Below are positions 34,936-44,888 of a DNA stretch of 64,000 nt, piece by piece. A program made the position numbers and the translations under genes. Origin of the DNA: Pedobacter steynii (GTDB lineage Bacteria > Bacteroidota > Bacteroidia > Sphingobacteriales > Sphingobacteriaceae); NCBI RefSeq assembly GCF_900103665.1, contig NZ_FNGY01000003.1, forward strand, positions 186,001 to 250,000, written 5' to 3'. The notes under the pieces are model-generated. The model saw only the letters and a program-made list of their open reading frames with translations. It searched no databases and was not told where the DNA came from. The stretch's first letter is position 1. Every line of letters starts with the position of its first letter.

Positions 34936-36075
34936 TCAACAATAGAGTTCCCGAACTTTATGTTCCATTAAGTTCATGGCAATCGCATACACTTTCAAAT
35001 GCTTACAGGCAGAGATGCCTATGGTATATTTCTCTTCGTAATCTTTCTTTAAATTCTCTTTTATAAGGGCCTTATCCGGACTGTGCAGGGCCTGTTCCAA
35101 GGCTTCATAATAGGCCGCTGTGCTGACCTCCTCACTTAAAAAACCGGTCACACCGGTATTGATCATTTCTTTCATCCCCCCGATCGGCGTACATACGGGA
35201 ATACAACCTACAGACATCGCCTCGATCAGAGAGATCGGCATGCCTTCCCAGGTGCTCGACAGGCAGAAGGCATCTGCGATACTCAGGTAATCTCCCACAT
35301 TTTTCTTTCCACCCAGGAACTCAATATGGTCGTCAGCCCCAACCTGTTTTTTCAGGCGCTGGTATAATTTCTCTTCTTTCACCTCTCCAATGATCAGTAA
35401 ACGGCAAGGCCTGTGTTCCCTTTCATTCCATTTCTGAACCACCTCGATTAAGAGCTTCTGGTTCTTTTCCGGAGAGATCCGGCCAATATGAACGAGCAGA
35501 AAGCCAGCCCCTGTTCCTTTGTATTTTTTTAGCAGTTCCTCCCGTTCTGCGGTAACCTGCACCGGAGGCCGTGCATTTTCAATCACCACATCATTCCTCA
35601 GTCCGTAATACTCCCGGTAAGACTTGCTGCAATTGACGGAGATGGTCACAGGGATCACCTTATTCCTTTTATAAAACAGCTTTCTGAACATTTTCAGCAT
35701 TCGTCCCTGGCATTCCGCTTCCGCAAGGTTATGTATGGTATGAAAAAAAATAGTTTCATTTCTATCCAGGCGGTACAACAGCAGGTACTCGCTGCTATTT
35801 TGGTGACTGTGAACAATATCAGGTGCCTGAACCCTCAGCCAGGCCGTAAGTTTCATCAGTACGGACCAGCTGAACCCGCTTTTCTTTTCAAAAGAAACAT
35901 AGGTTACCCGATCGTCTATCTCGTCGAGAAAACTGTCCGCTCTAACGTTTCCGCATAGCGAAACAAGGATGATCTCATGTTCCGGTTTACGGGCCATTTC
36001 GTTACAAAGGTCGATCACGAACCGCTCCGCACCGCCCCTTGCAAGGCTGCCTATAATATGTATGATCTTAGACAT
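34936..36075 (-). CDS. Family 4 glycosyltransferase
   Basis: A 379-residue GT-B transferase. The ATG at 36075 is chosen because it gives the typical start MSKIIHIIGSLARGGAERFV; a longer frame to 36174 would run 107 bp into the polymerase gene. The donor domain has LLVHIGRISPEKNQKLLIEV and, near residue 285, SSTWEGMPISLIEAMSVG with the two Glu residues. It overlaps the Wzy-like gene by about 8 bp, so translation may be coupled. Confidence 0.88.
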   Translation of the reverse strand: MSKIIHIIGSLARGGAERFVIDLCNEMARKPEHEIILVSLCGNVRADSFLDEIDDRVTYVSFEKKSGFSWSVLMKLTAWLRVQAPDIVHSHQNSSEYLLLYRLDRNETIFFHTIHNLAEAECQGRMLKMFRKLFYKRNKVIPVTISVNCSKSYREYYGLRNDVVIENARPPVQVTAEREELLKKYKGTGAGFLLVHIGRISPEKNQKLLIEVVQKWNEREHRPCRLLIIGEVKEEKLYQRLKKQVGADDHIEFLGGKKNVGDYLSIADAFCLSSTWEGMPISLIEAMSVGCIPVCTPIGGMKEMINTGVTGFLSEEVSTAAYYEALEQALHSPDKALIKENLKKDYEEKYTIGISACKHLKVYAIAMNLMEHKVRELYC

Positions 36076-37255
36076 GATCTTGTTTTTGTCGTTGGTACAG
36101 GTGCAGAATACTGAAATAGAGAAAAACCGTGGGCCCGTCTGCACTGATGAGCCATGGATTGTGCGATAAGGCATTCACTGAAACCCCTATAAAGGAGAAG
36201 CACAGGCAGGCCAGCATGGCATTTTCCGGTTTTCTAAGGTGATGAAAGACATGAATACAGGCGCTTCCAACCCGATAATAAATGGCGGCCAGTAAGCCCA
36301 ATCCCAGAAAAGGGCCCAGATAAGTGAAAAAGATCAGGTAGGCATTATGAGAAGTAATCCCCGAAGAAAACACATAATCCCGGTAAATCACATCACTCCA
36401 GTTTTTGCCGTAAAAAATCAGCCCAAAAGGGTAATCCGTATAAATCCGCAGATTTTCTTCGGCCAGACCGGACCGGTTGTATGCGGCATCATTGTGGTTA
36501 TTCTTTGTTAAAATATTATTGGAAGAATCCAGGTTATCTTTGAGCACATAATTGTACAGCAGTCCGCAAACCACCACCATCAGCACAATGACCAGAACGG
36601 CTTTGAAACGATAGTATAACACGAGAAACAAGAATGTTGCGCCCACAAATCCAACAAATACAGAACGCTGCATTCCCAGAAAAACAAACAGCAGACAAGT
36701 CCCTAACGCAAGTCCTTTGAGCACTAAAGGTGTCTTAAAAGCACAGGTACAAATGAAAGCGAAAGGAATCAAAGCTGCCAGCTGATAACCATAAGCAAAC
36801 TGACTGAGTGAAATTCCTGCCGGGCTTTGCAAAATTTTATCGCCCATAATCATCTCCCTCAAGGTATCCATCTCTCCATAATAATGATTCAGGACCATCA
36901 CCATAGAAGAGAGGAGCAACAGGCCATAAAATATCCAAACCGAAGCGTTGAACCTCCGCTCGTTATTTCCCACAAAATAGTTGAAATAGAAAGCACAGAT
37001 CATGATGCACAGAATATTAGCAGCAAAACTGTTGATTTCAGAAAGGCCAATCACATAATAGAAAAATAAGGCCAGACAAAGTAGAATCAGCTCTCTTGCA
37101 TACAGGAACTTAACCGCCCCTTTTTCCCGGAATAAAAATACCAGCGGAAAGCAGAACAGAAAGGGGGCAGGAATCCGGAAAAGATCGGTCAGGAAAATCC
37201 CGAATGCCAACGTTCCAAGATAGCCCATCATGAGCAGTGTGACAATTAGTTTCAT
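36068..37255 (-). CDS. O-antigen/exopolysaccharide polymerase-like membrane protein (Wzy-type)
   Basis: A 395-residue protein with about ten membrane segments, beginning near residue 5 and spaced through the sequence (LLLCLALFFYYVIG, LFVFLGMQRSVFVGFVGATF, FLVLYYRFKAVLVIVLM). A large loop around residues 250-300 (GLIFYGKNWSDVIYRD) is followed by SHNAYLIFFTYLGPFLGLGL, the region conserved in Wzy/WaaL-type proteins. It would polymerise repeat units on the outer face of the inner membrane. Assignment rests on topology and locus context, because Wzy sequences are poorly conserved. Confidence 0.78.
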   Translation of the reverse strand: MKLIVTLLMMGYLGTLAFGIFLTDLFRIPAPFLFCFPLVFLFREKGAVKFLYARELILLCLALFFYYVIGLSEINSFAANILCIMICAFYFNYFVGNNERRFNASVWIFYGLLLLSSMVMVLNHYYGEMDTLREMIMGDKILQSPAGISLSQFAYGYQLAALIPFAFICTCAFKTPLVLKGLALGTCLLFVFLGMQRSVFVGFVGATFLFLVLYYRFKAVLVIVLMVVVCGLLYNYVLKDNLDSSNNILTKNNHNDAAYNRSGLAEENLRIYTDYPFGLIFYGKNWSDVIYRDYVFSSGITSHNAYLIFFTYLGPFLGLGLLAAIYYRVGSACIHVFHHLRKPENAMLACLCFSFIGVSVNALSHNPWLISADGPTVFLYFSILHLYQRQKQDHV

Positions 37256-37260
37256 AGCAA

Positions 37261-38346
37261 TCAGGTGTTATTGATGCTTTGTTTAAAAAAACTGATGAAT
37301 TTCTCCGCGTCATTGATGGCTTCATGGTATTTCTCCTGGCCATTCCTCGCGATATGCCGGTAATAGGAATAATTGTTGATGATCTCTGTTAACTGGCCTT
37401 CCAGTCCGGATAAGTTCCAATGTACCGGAACATAGGTTTCATCTGGTATAAAAAGATCCGGAAAGGTTTCTATATGACTCATAACCGGCTTTACCAATAC
37501 TGCTCCGGAGATAAAAGTTTCAAAATCACGGTAGCAGATTTCTCCCCATCCAAAGGGACTGACACTCAGTTTCGACGATTTCAGCTCTTTCCAGTACCTT
37601 GTCTTACTCACATTGGAACCCGTTGCCAGCTGTAGGTTCATCTCTTTAAAAAGAGAAAGCAAATGGTTTCTTTGGTAAAAAACGCCCTTCTGCCCCTCAT
37701 GATCCCCATGGATCCTTCCCCGGTAAGCCAGGTCATAAGGCCTTTGCTGGTTCACATCGGCAAAACGAACAGGATACAAATTATAACTCAGGTAATTGCT
37801 CAGCCGGCTCATCTTGTATCCAAAATACCGGTAATCATTAAAGCCGATATTCCATCCCAGCCTTAGCTTGTGAAGTTCCTTCTGCGGACAGGGATCAAAC
37901 CGTTTTCTTTCCTCCGGTGAAAAACAATTTAGCCATACCCGGATGTCTTTCCCCCCCTCCGGATTTACATAATAATCTCTGTTCAGCAGCAGCTGTTTTT
38001 TAAGAAAAACATCCACATAAGGCAGCACAGGAAAATCGTATGAACCCGTAGAGTCTGCAGCGTCAAACCAAATGAGCCGATCTGCAGATCCCCTCAGCTC
38101 CTGGAGAAAACGAAAGAGATTTTCCTCATTCCTGGCATTCCGGATATTGATGTTTTGCCAGCCCGTGGCAAAATAACGGGAATGGATCAATACATAATCG
38201 GCATCAGCTAAACGCGGATCACGATGATCTACATAAAACTCCACTTTCAGTCCATGGTTCAGCAATTGCTTTTTCCACCGGTGAAAGTGATGGGTCTCTC
38301 CATAATATTGTTTTGAAGGCCAATCCAGAATCTTTAAAAGTTTCAT
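37261..38346 (-). CDS. Glycosyltransferase-like protein (GT-B fold)
   Basis: A 361-residue protein. The N-terminal half begins LLKILDWPSKQYYGETHHFH. The C-terminal half carries FGWGEICYRDFETFISGAVLVKP near residue 270, the pattern of the nucleotide-sugar-binding end of many GT-B proteins. Other features are DLAYRGRIHGDHEG and a Glu-Ile-Cys-Tyr-Arg-Asp stretch typical of this poorly described group. It lies between the polymerase and the initiating transferase, overlapping the latter by 4 bp. The role is a sugar transfer in the repeat unit; the specific sugar is unknown. Confidence 0.7.
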   Translation of the reverse strand: MKLLKILDWPSKQYYGETHHFHRWKKQLLNHGLKVEFYVDHRDPRLADADYVLIHSRYFATGWQNINIRNARNEENLFRFLQELRGSADRLIWFDAADSTGSYDFPVLPYVDVFLKKQLLLNRDYYVNPEGGKDIRVWLNCFSPEERKRFDPCPQKELHKLRLGWNIGFNDYRYFGYKMSRLSNYLSYNLYPVRFADVNQQRPYDLAYRGRIHGDHEGQKGVFYQRNHLLSLFKEMNLQLATGSNVSKTRYWKELKSSKLSVSPFGWGEICYRDFETFISGAVLVKPVMSHIETFPDLFIPDETYVPVHWNLSGLEGQLTEIINNYSYYRHIARNGQEKYHEAINDAEKFISFFKQSINNT

Positions 38347-38948
38347 TTCAGCAGGATGCTCTTCAGCGTATAAGAAATGATCTTAAAATCAATCCACAGG
38401 TTATGATGATCGATATATTCCAGATTCTGACTAATTTTAGAAGGGATCACATTGTGGATATAAAAGCTTTCCGGATCTTCTGCGGTAGCCAGCAAGCTGC
38501 TTTCGTCGATATACCTGATGGAAGCCCAGTCTGTAATTCCGGGTTTTACGCTCAGCACCCGCTGCTGACTGCTGTCGTACATTTCTACGTATTTAGGCAC
38601 TTCCGGTCTTGGCCCTACAAAGCTCATTTCCCCTTTCAAAATATTCAGCAACTGCGGAAGTTCATCCACTTTATGTTTTCTTAACCAGCAACCTACTTTG
38701 GTAATCCTGGCATCATGATCCCCTATTGTCAGTAAGCCCATCTTATCTGCATCAGGACACATCGTCCTGAACTTGATCAGTTGAAAACATTTCTGGTTTA
38801 GTCCGACTCTGGTCTGCCTGTAAAATACAGGCCCTTTATGCTCTCTTTTCAATAAGACAGAGACCAGTAAGAATACCGGCAGCAGGAAAAATATCCCCAT
38901 CAGGGAAAAAAATATATCGAACAATCTTTTCGCATCCATGGCCCCCAA
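38343..38948 (-). CDS. PglC-like initiating sugar transferase
   Basis: A 201-residue small bacterial sugar transferase (monotopic phosphoglycosyltransferase). It has one N-terminal re-entrant membrane helix (IFFSLMGIFFLLPVFLLVSVLL) written across residues about 12-33, then GPVFYRQTRVGLNQK, FRTMCPDADK, the WLRKHKVDELPQLLNILKG Asp-Glu catalytic dyad, and SFVGPRPE. It transfers a phospho-sugar from UDP-sugar to undecaprenyl phosphate and so begins the repeat unit. The short form lacks the extra membrane domain of WbaP. Two in-frame starts (38948, 38939) are possible. Confidence 0.92.
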   Translation of the reverse strand: MGAMDAKRLFDIFFSLMGIFFLLPVFLLVSVLLKREHKGPVFYRQTRVGLNQKCFQLIKFRTMCPDADKMGLLTIGDHDARITKVGCWLRKHKVDELPQLLNILKGEMSFVGPRPEVPKYVEMYDSSQQRVLSVKPGITDWASIRYIDESSLLATAEDPESFYIHNVIPSKISQNLEYIDHHNLWIDFKIISYTLKSILLK

Positions 38949-38951
38949 TTA

Positions 38952-40193
38952 TTAAGATAAAACTTTTACCAATTTCTTCACTCCTGTTACCAGACGAACA
39001 CATTCGATCACCGCATTGGTGATGTAGACGATTTCCCCGTCAGTAAGCTGAGGATAGATCGGCAATGAAATTTCAGTTGAATACTGCTTATAACTATTCG
39101 GAAAATCTGCAATGGCATAACCCAGACTTTTAAAATACGTTAACATCGGCATGGGGATAAAATGCACGTTCACATTGATTCCCCGGAGCACGAGCTCATC
39201 GATCACCCGGTCCCGCTGGGCCTCGGTGATTCCCTTGATGCGCAATGGGAAAAGGTGGTAAGAAGCTTCCCTGTTCTCCGATTTCATCACTGGTTCAATA
39301 AACCAGTCGTAGCCCCTGAAGGCATCTCCATATTTCAGGGAAATGATTTTTCGAAGCGGCAATAAAGTTTTTACATATTGCCTGATCTGTGCAAGGCCGA
39401 TTGCAGCACAGATATCCGGCATGTTCATTTTAAAACCTTTAAAAAGAATATCGTAACGCCAGTTTGCGCCCTTAGATTTTGCAAAAGCATCCCTGTTCTG
39501 CCCATTCATCGAGAACAGTTTCAAAAAGGCATATTCTTCCTGATTATCAAATGGTTCCGGCAGATTGAGGCAAATACAGCCCCCTTCTGCCGTCGTAATA
39601 TTTTTCACTGCATGGAAAGAGAATATGGTCACATCACATTGCTGGGCAGCAGGTTTTTCATTGTACATTGCGCCAATCGAATGCGCCGCATCAGCGATCA
39701 GGAGGATTCTTCCCAGCCCTGCCTGTCTGGCCGTTTTGGACACAAACTGCACCTTGATTTCCGGCTCTCTTATCAGGGCTTTCAACTCCTCGTAATGGCA
39801 TGGTAAACCCGCAATATCCACGGCAATGATGGCCTTGGTCCTGATGTTGATCTTTTTTCTAATCATCTCAGGATCTATGGTAAAATCGTCCAGAATATCA
39901 ACCATAACCGGTGTTGCGCCACAATGCAATACCGATAAGGCGGTGGCGCAATAGGTATATGCAGGCACAATCACCTCATCCCCTGCCCCAACACCAAACC
40001 AATTGAGCATCATGATGGCACCTGAAGTCCATGAATTGACGCAAACCGCAGCGGGAGTGCCCGTCAGCGTGATCAATTCAGATTCCAGGGCTTTAACTTT
40101 TGGACCCGATGTAATCCAGTTGGTCTGGAGGGTTTCCAATACTTCATCAATCACTGCCTGATCGATGAATGGCGGAGAAAATGGAATATTCAT
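38952..40193 (-). CDS. DegT/DnrJ/EryC1 sugar aminotransferase
   Basis: A 413-residue PLP enzyme of full family length. Motifs are VNSWTSGAIMMLNW, GDEVIVPAYTYCATALSVLHCG, the Asp in LLIADAAHSIGA, and the PLP Lys in FSFHAVKNITTAEGGCI near residue 195. It would transfer an amino group to a 4-keto-6-deoxy nucleotide sugar. It immediately precedes the PglC-like transferase gene, which often uses the bacillosamine- or QuiNAc4N-type product. Together with the CapD-type enzyme at the end of the locus this could make a diamino sugar. Confidence 0.92.
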   Translation of the reverse strand: MNIPFSPPFIDQAVIDEVLETLQTNWITSGPKVKALESELITLTGTPAAVCVNSWTSGAIMMLNWFGVGAGDEVIVPAYTYCATALSVLHCGATPVMVDILDDFTIDPEMIRKKINIRTKAIIAVDIAGLPCHYEELKALIREPEIKVQFVSKTARQAGLGRILLIADAAHSIGAMYNEKPAAQQCDVTIFSFHAVKNITTAEGGCICLNLPEPFDNQEEYAFLKLFSMNGQNRDAFAKSKGANWRYDILFKGFKMNMPDICAAIGLAQIRQYVKTLLPLRKIISLKYGDAFRGYDWFIEPVMKSENREASYHLFPLRIKGITEAQRDRVIDELVLRGINVNVHFIPMPMLTYFKSLGYAIADFPNSYKQYSTEISLPIYPQLTDGEIVYITNAVIECVRLVTGVKKLVKVLS

Positions 40194-40250
40194 AATCTTT
40201 AAATTTTTGTTGGTTCTACAGATGGATATGTTAGAGATGATGAAGGGGCT

Positions 40251-41354
40251 TTAAGCAGGGCTGAGAATAAGCGCTTCCCATTTGTCGGAGATGACTTCCA
40301 GGGAATTGGTCTGACCGATCAGTCTGGCCTCATTTCCCAGTTTCTTTTTAAGGCTTAAATCAAAAAGAACGTTAAACATTGCTTTGGTCATTGCAGGAAT
40401 ATTGCCCTGAGGAACAAGTATCCCATTCTGTCCATCTTCGATGATCTCCGAAGGGCCAAATTCACAATCCACGGCAACACAAGGACATCCACTACTCATC
40501 GCCTCAATCAGGGCATTGGGATATCCTTCATTTCTGGAAGGCAGGACAAACAGTTCTGCCTGGTTGTAATAATCCTGAAGGTCGTCCTTAGCTCCGGCAA
40601 GAATCACCCTGTCCTGCAAATTCAACCTGTTGATCTGCGCTGTTAAATTTGGTTTTTCCAATCCCTGACCAACGATGATCAGGTCGATGTTTTTGATCCT
40701 CAGTTTACTGAAGGCATCAATCAGCTGGTCAAAACCCTTTTCATAGGAAAGGCGGCCAACGCCAAGAATAAATTTCCGGTGGTGCACAATCAGATGTTCC
40801 TTCGATTTGAACACATATACCGGATTTCTGATGATGCTGTAATTGGTTAGCCGGTTAAAAATACCGTTGTTTTTCAGACAGGCCTCTATGCCTTTGGCTG
40901 GTACAACTACCGCTTTAGATCCACTGTAAACAAAGTAAGACATCCATTTGAAGAAAAAATTAAAGCGGTTGATTGTATGATCGGGAGTGGTCCTTTCCGA
41001 TACGATATAAGGTATTTTCAGCAAACCACAACTCAATCCTGTCCATAGGTTTGCGCTCGTCATAAAGGAGATGACACAATAAGGCTTTTCTCTGAGCAAA
41101 ACCCCGAGCAGCCGAAAATAGGTCAGCATTCCATAGATCAGTCTTCTAAAAACATTCTGTTTATATTTTCTTTTGAGGAGCGGGATGACCCGGATTCCTT
41201 CTGCCAGCGGATAGCCTTGTTCTGCATCGTTCATGCAAACAATAACCACCTCATAGGCCCTTTCACTAAAACTATTCCCTAAGGTAGACAGCACGCGTTC
41301 GGCCCCTCCTTTTTGCAGGGTATAAATCACAAAAACCAATTTTAATCCAGACAT
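40251..41354 (-). CDS. Family 4 glycosyltransferase
   Basis: A 367-residue GT-B transferase. The start LVFVIYTLQKGGAERVLSTL is the usual acceptor-domain motif. The donor domain has FILGVGRLSYEKGFDQLIDAF and LIIVGQGLEKPNL, with the motif LPSRNEGYPNALIEAMSSG near residue 275 holding the two conserved Glu residues. It is one of about six glycosyltransferases of the locus and is separated from the GT2 gene upstream by 10 bp. Confidence 0.92.
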   Translation of the reverse strand: MSGLKLVFVIYTLQKGGAERVLSTLGNSFSERAYEVVIVCMNDAEQGYPLAEGIRVIPLLKRKYKQNVFRRLIYGMLTYFRLLGVLLREKPYCVISFMTSANLWTGLSCGLLKIPYIVSERTTPDHTINRFNFFFKWMSYFVYSGSKAVVVPAKGIEACLKNNGIFNRLTNYSIIRNPVYVFKSKEHLIVHHRKFILGVGRLSYEKGFDQLIDAFSKLRIKNIDLIIVGQGLEKPNLTAQINRLNLQDRVILAGAKDDLQDYYNQAELFVLPSRNEGYPNALIEAMSSGCPCVAVDCEFGPSEIIEDGQNGILVPQGNIPAMTKAMFNVLFDLSLKKKLGNEARLIGQTNSLEVISDKWEALILSPA

Positions 41355-41364
41355 GGCGCAGGTA

Positions 41365-42228
41365 TTATAATAAGTTCATAATCGTATTCATTGCATTGTT
41401 GATCTCCCGGTTTCTGAGGTCAAACAGAAAATACTGCCGGATATAAATTTTGAGCAGTTCCTTTTTCATCAGTCCGGAATATTTAAAATTTTTAATCGTC
41501 AGGTTGAAATCACTGACCATTCTCCGCTTCCTGATCCGGGAGTCGATCATGCTCCAGATCCCTCCGGTATGCAGGCGGTAACAAGCCATCACATCCGGCA
41601 ATACAAATATTTTCTTGCCCGTACTGGCAAGCGCATAAAGCTTAAAAAGCGTATCCGTCCCATACGTATCGAAATACCAGGGCTGTTGCCCGACCGACCT
41701 TACCGCATCGATGTTTCTGATCATGAGCGAGCAAATCCTGGTTTCTTCTCTTTTCCCCAGCAAGACATCCTGGTAGTCAAACTCCATACTGACCGGGTTT
41801 TCTTTGAGGTAAACGGTTTCGTCATGTTCATTGATGACTTTGGTGTGGTGGCAACAGATCACGTACTCCGGATTGGCCTCTAAAAAATCAACCTGTTTTT
41901 GCAGTTTCCTTTGGTCCGTCCAGAAGTCGTCCCCATCGCAAAGGGCGATATATTTCCCTTTGGATTTGGTGATCACATCCACCTGATTCCGGATCGCACC
42001 AATGTTGGGTTCATGATGAATCAACCTGATCCGCCCGGGATATCTATCCATATATCCCTGAATCACTGACTTCGTCTCATCTTTAGAGCAATCTTCTCCA
42101 ACCAGGATTTCAAATTCAAAATTCGTTTGCTGCATCAGAAAACTGTCCAGCGCTCCGGCAATATATTGTTCATGGTTATAGGTGATGCAGCATACGCTCA
42201 CCATAATTTCAGGTCTGGTACTCATCAT
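41365..42228 (-). CDS. Family 2 glycosyltransferase (GT-A)
   Basis: A 287-residue inverting glycosyltransferase. The ATG at 42228 is preferred to 42270, because the longer form overlaps the upstream aminotransferase gene and adds a hydrophilic tail without family features. Motifs are SVCCITYNHEQYIAGAL, the Asp in VGEDCSKDETK, and the DxD-type metal site in ALCDGDDFW. Substrate-binding ends with CYRLHTGGIW. It acts in the cytoplasm on the lipid-linked glycan. Confidence 0.9.
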   Translation of the reverse strand: MMSTRPEIMVSVCCITYNHEQYIAGALDSFLMQQTNFEFEILVGEDCSKDETKSVIQGYMDRYPGRIRLIHHEPNIGAIRNQVDVITKSKGKYIALCDGDDFWTDQRKLQKQVDFLEANPEYVICCHHTKVINEHDETVYLKENPVSMEFDYQDVLLGKREETRICSLMIRNIDAVRSVGQQPWYFDTYGTDTLFKLYALASTGKKIFVLPDVMACYRLHTGGIWSMIDSRIRKRRMVSDFNLTIKNFKYSGLMKKELLKIYIRQYFLFDLRNREINNAMNTIMNLL

Positions 42229-42253
42229 AAGAGGGTTACATTTAGTGCGAAAA

Positions 42254-43420
42254 CTAATGAGCCGCCCCATTTTGGGCGATGGTTAATGCAGGGTGTAAGG
42301 CTTCGATCGGAACATTGACTTTTTCCGAAGATTCCGGCTGCCCATAATTCTGAACCCGGAGGATGATCCGGGTGATCAGGTCCAGGTCACTGGAAGTTAA
42401 GGTATGGTAGAGTGGCAGGCACATAATTCTGGAAGACACAGATTCACAAACAGGCATATAGGACGGGGCAAGAAAAGGCAGACTGGAAAGTGGCGGATAG
42501 AAATACCTTCTGCAATAGATCTTTTCATTCTCCAATGCTTTCAGGCAGTTCAACATGAATTCCTCGTTCTCAAACAGCACCGGAAAATAAGCATAGTTAT
42601 AGTCCAGGTTTTCGTTGAGTTTAGGATACTTTGCTTTCAGCGGAGCCAGGGCTTTCCAGTAATAAAAGGAAAGCAACCTTCTTTTATCCAGAATATCGTC
42701 TACCTGTTTAAGGTTACATAAGCCCATTGCTGCATGGAACTCACAGTTCTTACCATTGATCCCCAGTTCTGCAAATTCGTCCGGGCCGTTATGGCCAAAG
42801 TTCCTCATTAAGGCCATTTTTTTCAGTAAATCCGGACATTTGGTAAATACTGCGCCCCCTTCAATCGTATGAAAGAGCTTGGTTGCATGAAAGCTTGTGG
42901 TACTGATGTCTCCGTACTCGAAGACCGATTTGTTTTTATATTTCGTTCCGAAGCAATGTGCGGCATCAAAAATTACTTTCAGGGAATGCTGGTCTGCAAT
43001 TTTCTGAATCGCATCGATATCGCATGGATTGCCGTAGACATGGGTAGCCAGAATTGCAGAAGTTTTCGGGGTAATGGCTGCTTCAATTTTAGCGGGATCA
43101 ATGTTAAACGTTTCTCCGTCAATGTCTACGAATACAGGCGTACAACCTTCCCATACGATACTATTTGTGGTGGCCACAAAGGAAAATGGAGTGGTAATAA
43201 TTTCCCCCTTCAGGTCCAGCGCTTTAATCGCGATCTGCAAGGCCATGGTTCCGTTAGAAACGTAGAGCAAATGCTTGATATTCAGGTAATTTTTCAGTTT
43301 CAGCTCCAATTCGTTGACCAATGGCCCGTTATTAGTGAGCCATTGTCGCTCCCAAATACTGCTCATATACGATTCAAATTCTTGAATTCCAGGGAGAAAT
43401 GGTTTGGTTACAGGTATCAT
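42254..43420 (-). CDS. DegT/DnrJ/EryC1 sugar aminotransferase
   Basis: A 388-residue PLP enzyme. It begins IPVTKPFLPGIQEFESYM and has YVSNGTMALQIAIKAL, GEIITTPFSFVATTNSI, the Asp of VIFDAAHCFGT, and the PLP Lys in SFHATKLFHTIEGGAVF near residue 185. This is the shape of VioA/FdtB-type dTDP-4-amino-4,6-dideoxyhexose transaminases. It is the second sugar aminotransferase of the locus, so two amino sugars are likely. It overlaps the flippase gene by 4 bp. Confidence 0.92.
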   Translation of the reverse strand: MIPVTKPFLPGIQEFESYMSSIWERQWLTNNGPLVNELELKLKNYLNIKHLLYVSNGTMALQIAIKALDLKGEIITTPFSFVATTNSIVWEGCTPVFVDIDGETFNIDPAKIEAAITPKTSAILATHVYGNPCDIDAIQKIADQHSLKVIFDAAHCFGTKYKNKSVFEYGDISTTSFHATKLFHTIEGGAVFTKCPDLLKKMALMRNFGHNGPDEFAELGINGKNCEFHAAMGLCNLKQVDDILDKRRLLSFYYWKALAPLKAKYPKLNENLDYNYAYFPVLFENEEFMLNCLKALENEKIYCRRYFYPPLSSLPFLAPSYMPVCESVSSRIMCLPLYHTLTSSDLDLITRIILRVQNYGQPESSEKVNVPIEALHPALTIAQNGAAH

Positions 43421-44859
43421 CTTTTTAGGATTAATTGTTTAAAATCATGAATTGCGGCAAGCCTGAAGAGGCTGCTTCCAGCGAGATAAATGATCAAAAA
43501 GAAAGCACCATCGATCAGGATTCTGCTGAGGTCAAATAAGAAAAGCGGTTTCAGGCAGTATAAATCGCCGAGATAACACAGCAGCCCTGCCAGAAAGGAG
43601 TTGCCGATGATCGGAGCTGCATCCATCAATTGCTCAGGGACAGAATAATTGATCATTTTACCACTGTAAAAAGAGTTGATATAATATCCGATGAAGTTGA
43701 AAATCAATTGAAAATAAAGCAGTCCATAGATCCCGAAAGGGACGGCACATAAAATCCCAACCACACAAATTCCTTTTTTGACAGATTCCAGTTTAAGGAT
43801 CAGGTCGCTGCGCCCTTTTACTTTCAGAATATTTAAATTATAGGAATGTAACGGATACATGATGCCCGCGAAACAAAGGATTTGAAAGTAAGGTACTGCC
43901 GGCAGCCATTTGCTGCTGAGCAGGAAGTTAAACAAGGGTTCAGCGATGACGGCGAGCAGGATCAATACCGGGGTATTCCAGAAAAGTAATTGTTGCATCA
44001 GCTTTTTGTACACCCATTTCAATTTTTCATCGTCGTCCACAATTTTAGAGAACATGGGATAAGTCACCTTATTGATCACTGCCGAAATATTCGTTACCGG
44101 CAGCTGGCTTACCGATTCTGCCCTTGAATAATAACCTAATTGTGCCGCCGCATAGTATTTACCAATAATCAACACATATACGTTCTTGTACAGAATATCG
44201 AGTAATCCCGTGAGGGTCATTTTATATCCAAAATGAAAATGCTTTTTAAAGCAGGCCAGGCTAAAGGTGAAATCCGGTGTCCATCCGGAATAGAGCCAAT
44301 GCATCACCGTTGATAAAAAAGACTGGAACAAACCCATCCACACCAGGCTCCAGACCCCATAACCATTTAAAGCGAGGAAGACACCTAACATTCCGCCTGC
44401 CAATACAGAAGGAATTTGAATCAGCATCTGAATCCTGAATTTCATTTCCTTGATTAACCTTGCATTTTGTACACTGAAAAAAGCATTCAGAATAAAATCC
44501 AGTGCGTATATCCTTAAGATTAAGGTCAGCACATCCTGGTGGTAAAAAGCAGCAACCAGGGGGGCAATCAGGTATACCAAACCATAAATCAGGATACTTC
44601 CCAGCAGGTTAAAATAGAAAACAGTAGAATAATCATCCTGTGTAAGGTCTGTCGACCGGATCAATGAAGAAGCCAGTCCGCCGTCCAAAAGGGAGTTACC
44701 TATGGCAATAAATATGCTCAGCATCGCGATCAGCCCGAATTCCGCAGGCATTAAAATCCTGGCCAGAATAATCGTCATACAGAAACTGATCAGCTGTACG
44801 CTGAATTGCTGTGTAAACGTCCAGATCAATCCTGATAAGGTCTCCTTTTTTAAGCTCAT
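43417..44859 (-). CDS. Wzx-type lipid-linked oligosaccharide flippase
   Basis: A 480-residue integral membrane protein of the MOP/PST family, with 12-14 membrane segments. The conserved start GLIWTFTQQFSVQLISF and LARILMPAEFGLIAM is typical of lipopolysaccharide flippases of the WzxC type, as are LLDGGLASSLIRSTDLTQDDYSTVFYFN-like residues around 70-95 and GYYSRAESVSQLP in the middle. It would move the undecaprenyl-linked repeat unit across the inner membrane for the Wzy-like polymerase. Confidence 0.92.
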   Translation of the reverse strand: MSLKKETLSGLIWTFTQQFSVQLISFCMTIILARILMPAEFGLIAMLSIFIAIGNSLLDGGLASSLIRSTDLTQDDYSTVFYFNLLGSILIYGLVYLIAPLVAAFYHQDVLTLILRIYALDFILNAFFSVQNARLIKEMKFRIQMLIQIPSVLAGGMLGVFLALNGYGVWSLVWMGLFQSFLSTVMHWLYSGWTPDFTFSLACFKKHFHFGYKMTLTGLLDILYKNVYVLIIGKYYAAAQLGYYSRAESVSQLPVTNISAVINKVTYPMFSKIVDDDEKLKWVYKKLMQQLLFWNTPVLILLAVIAEPLFNFLLSSKWLPAVPYFQILCFAGIMYPLHSYNLNILKVKGRSDLILKLESVKKGICVVGILCAVPFGIYGLLYFQLIFNFIGYYINSFYSGKMINYSVPEQLMDAAPIIGNSFLAGLLCYLGDLYCLKPLFLFDLSRILIDGAFFLIIYLAGSSLFRLAAIHDFKQLILKR

Positions 44860-44888
44860 GATACTGATGCTCCGAATGGCAGTTTAGG

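Noticed and set aside
36076..36174. N-terminal extension of the GT4 gene read from 36174.
   Set aside because: It overlaps the polymerase gene; MSKIIHIIG at 36075 is the typical start.
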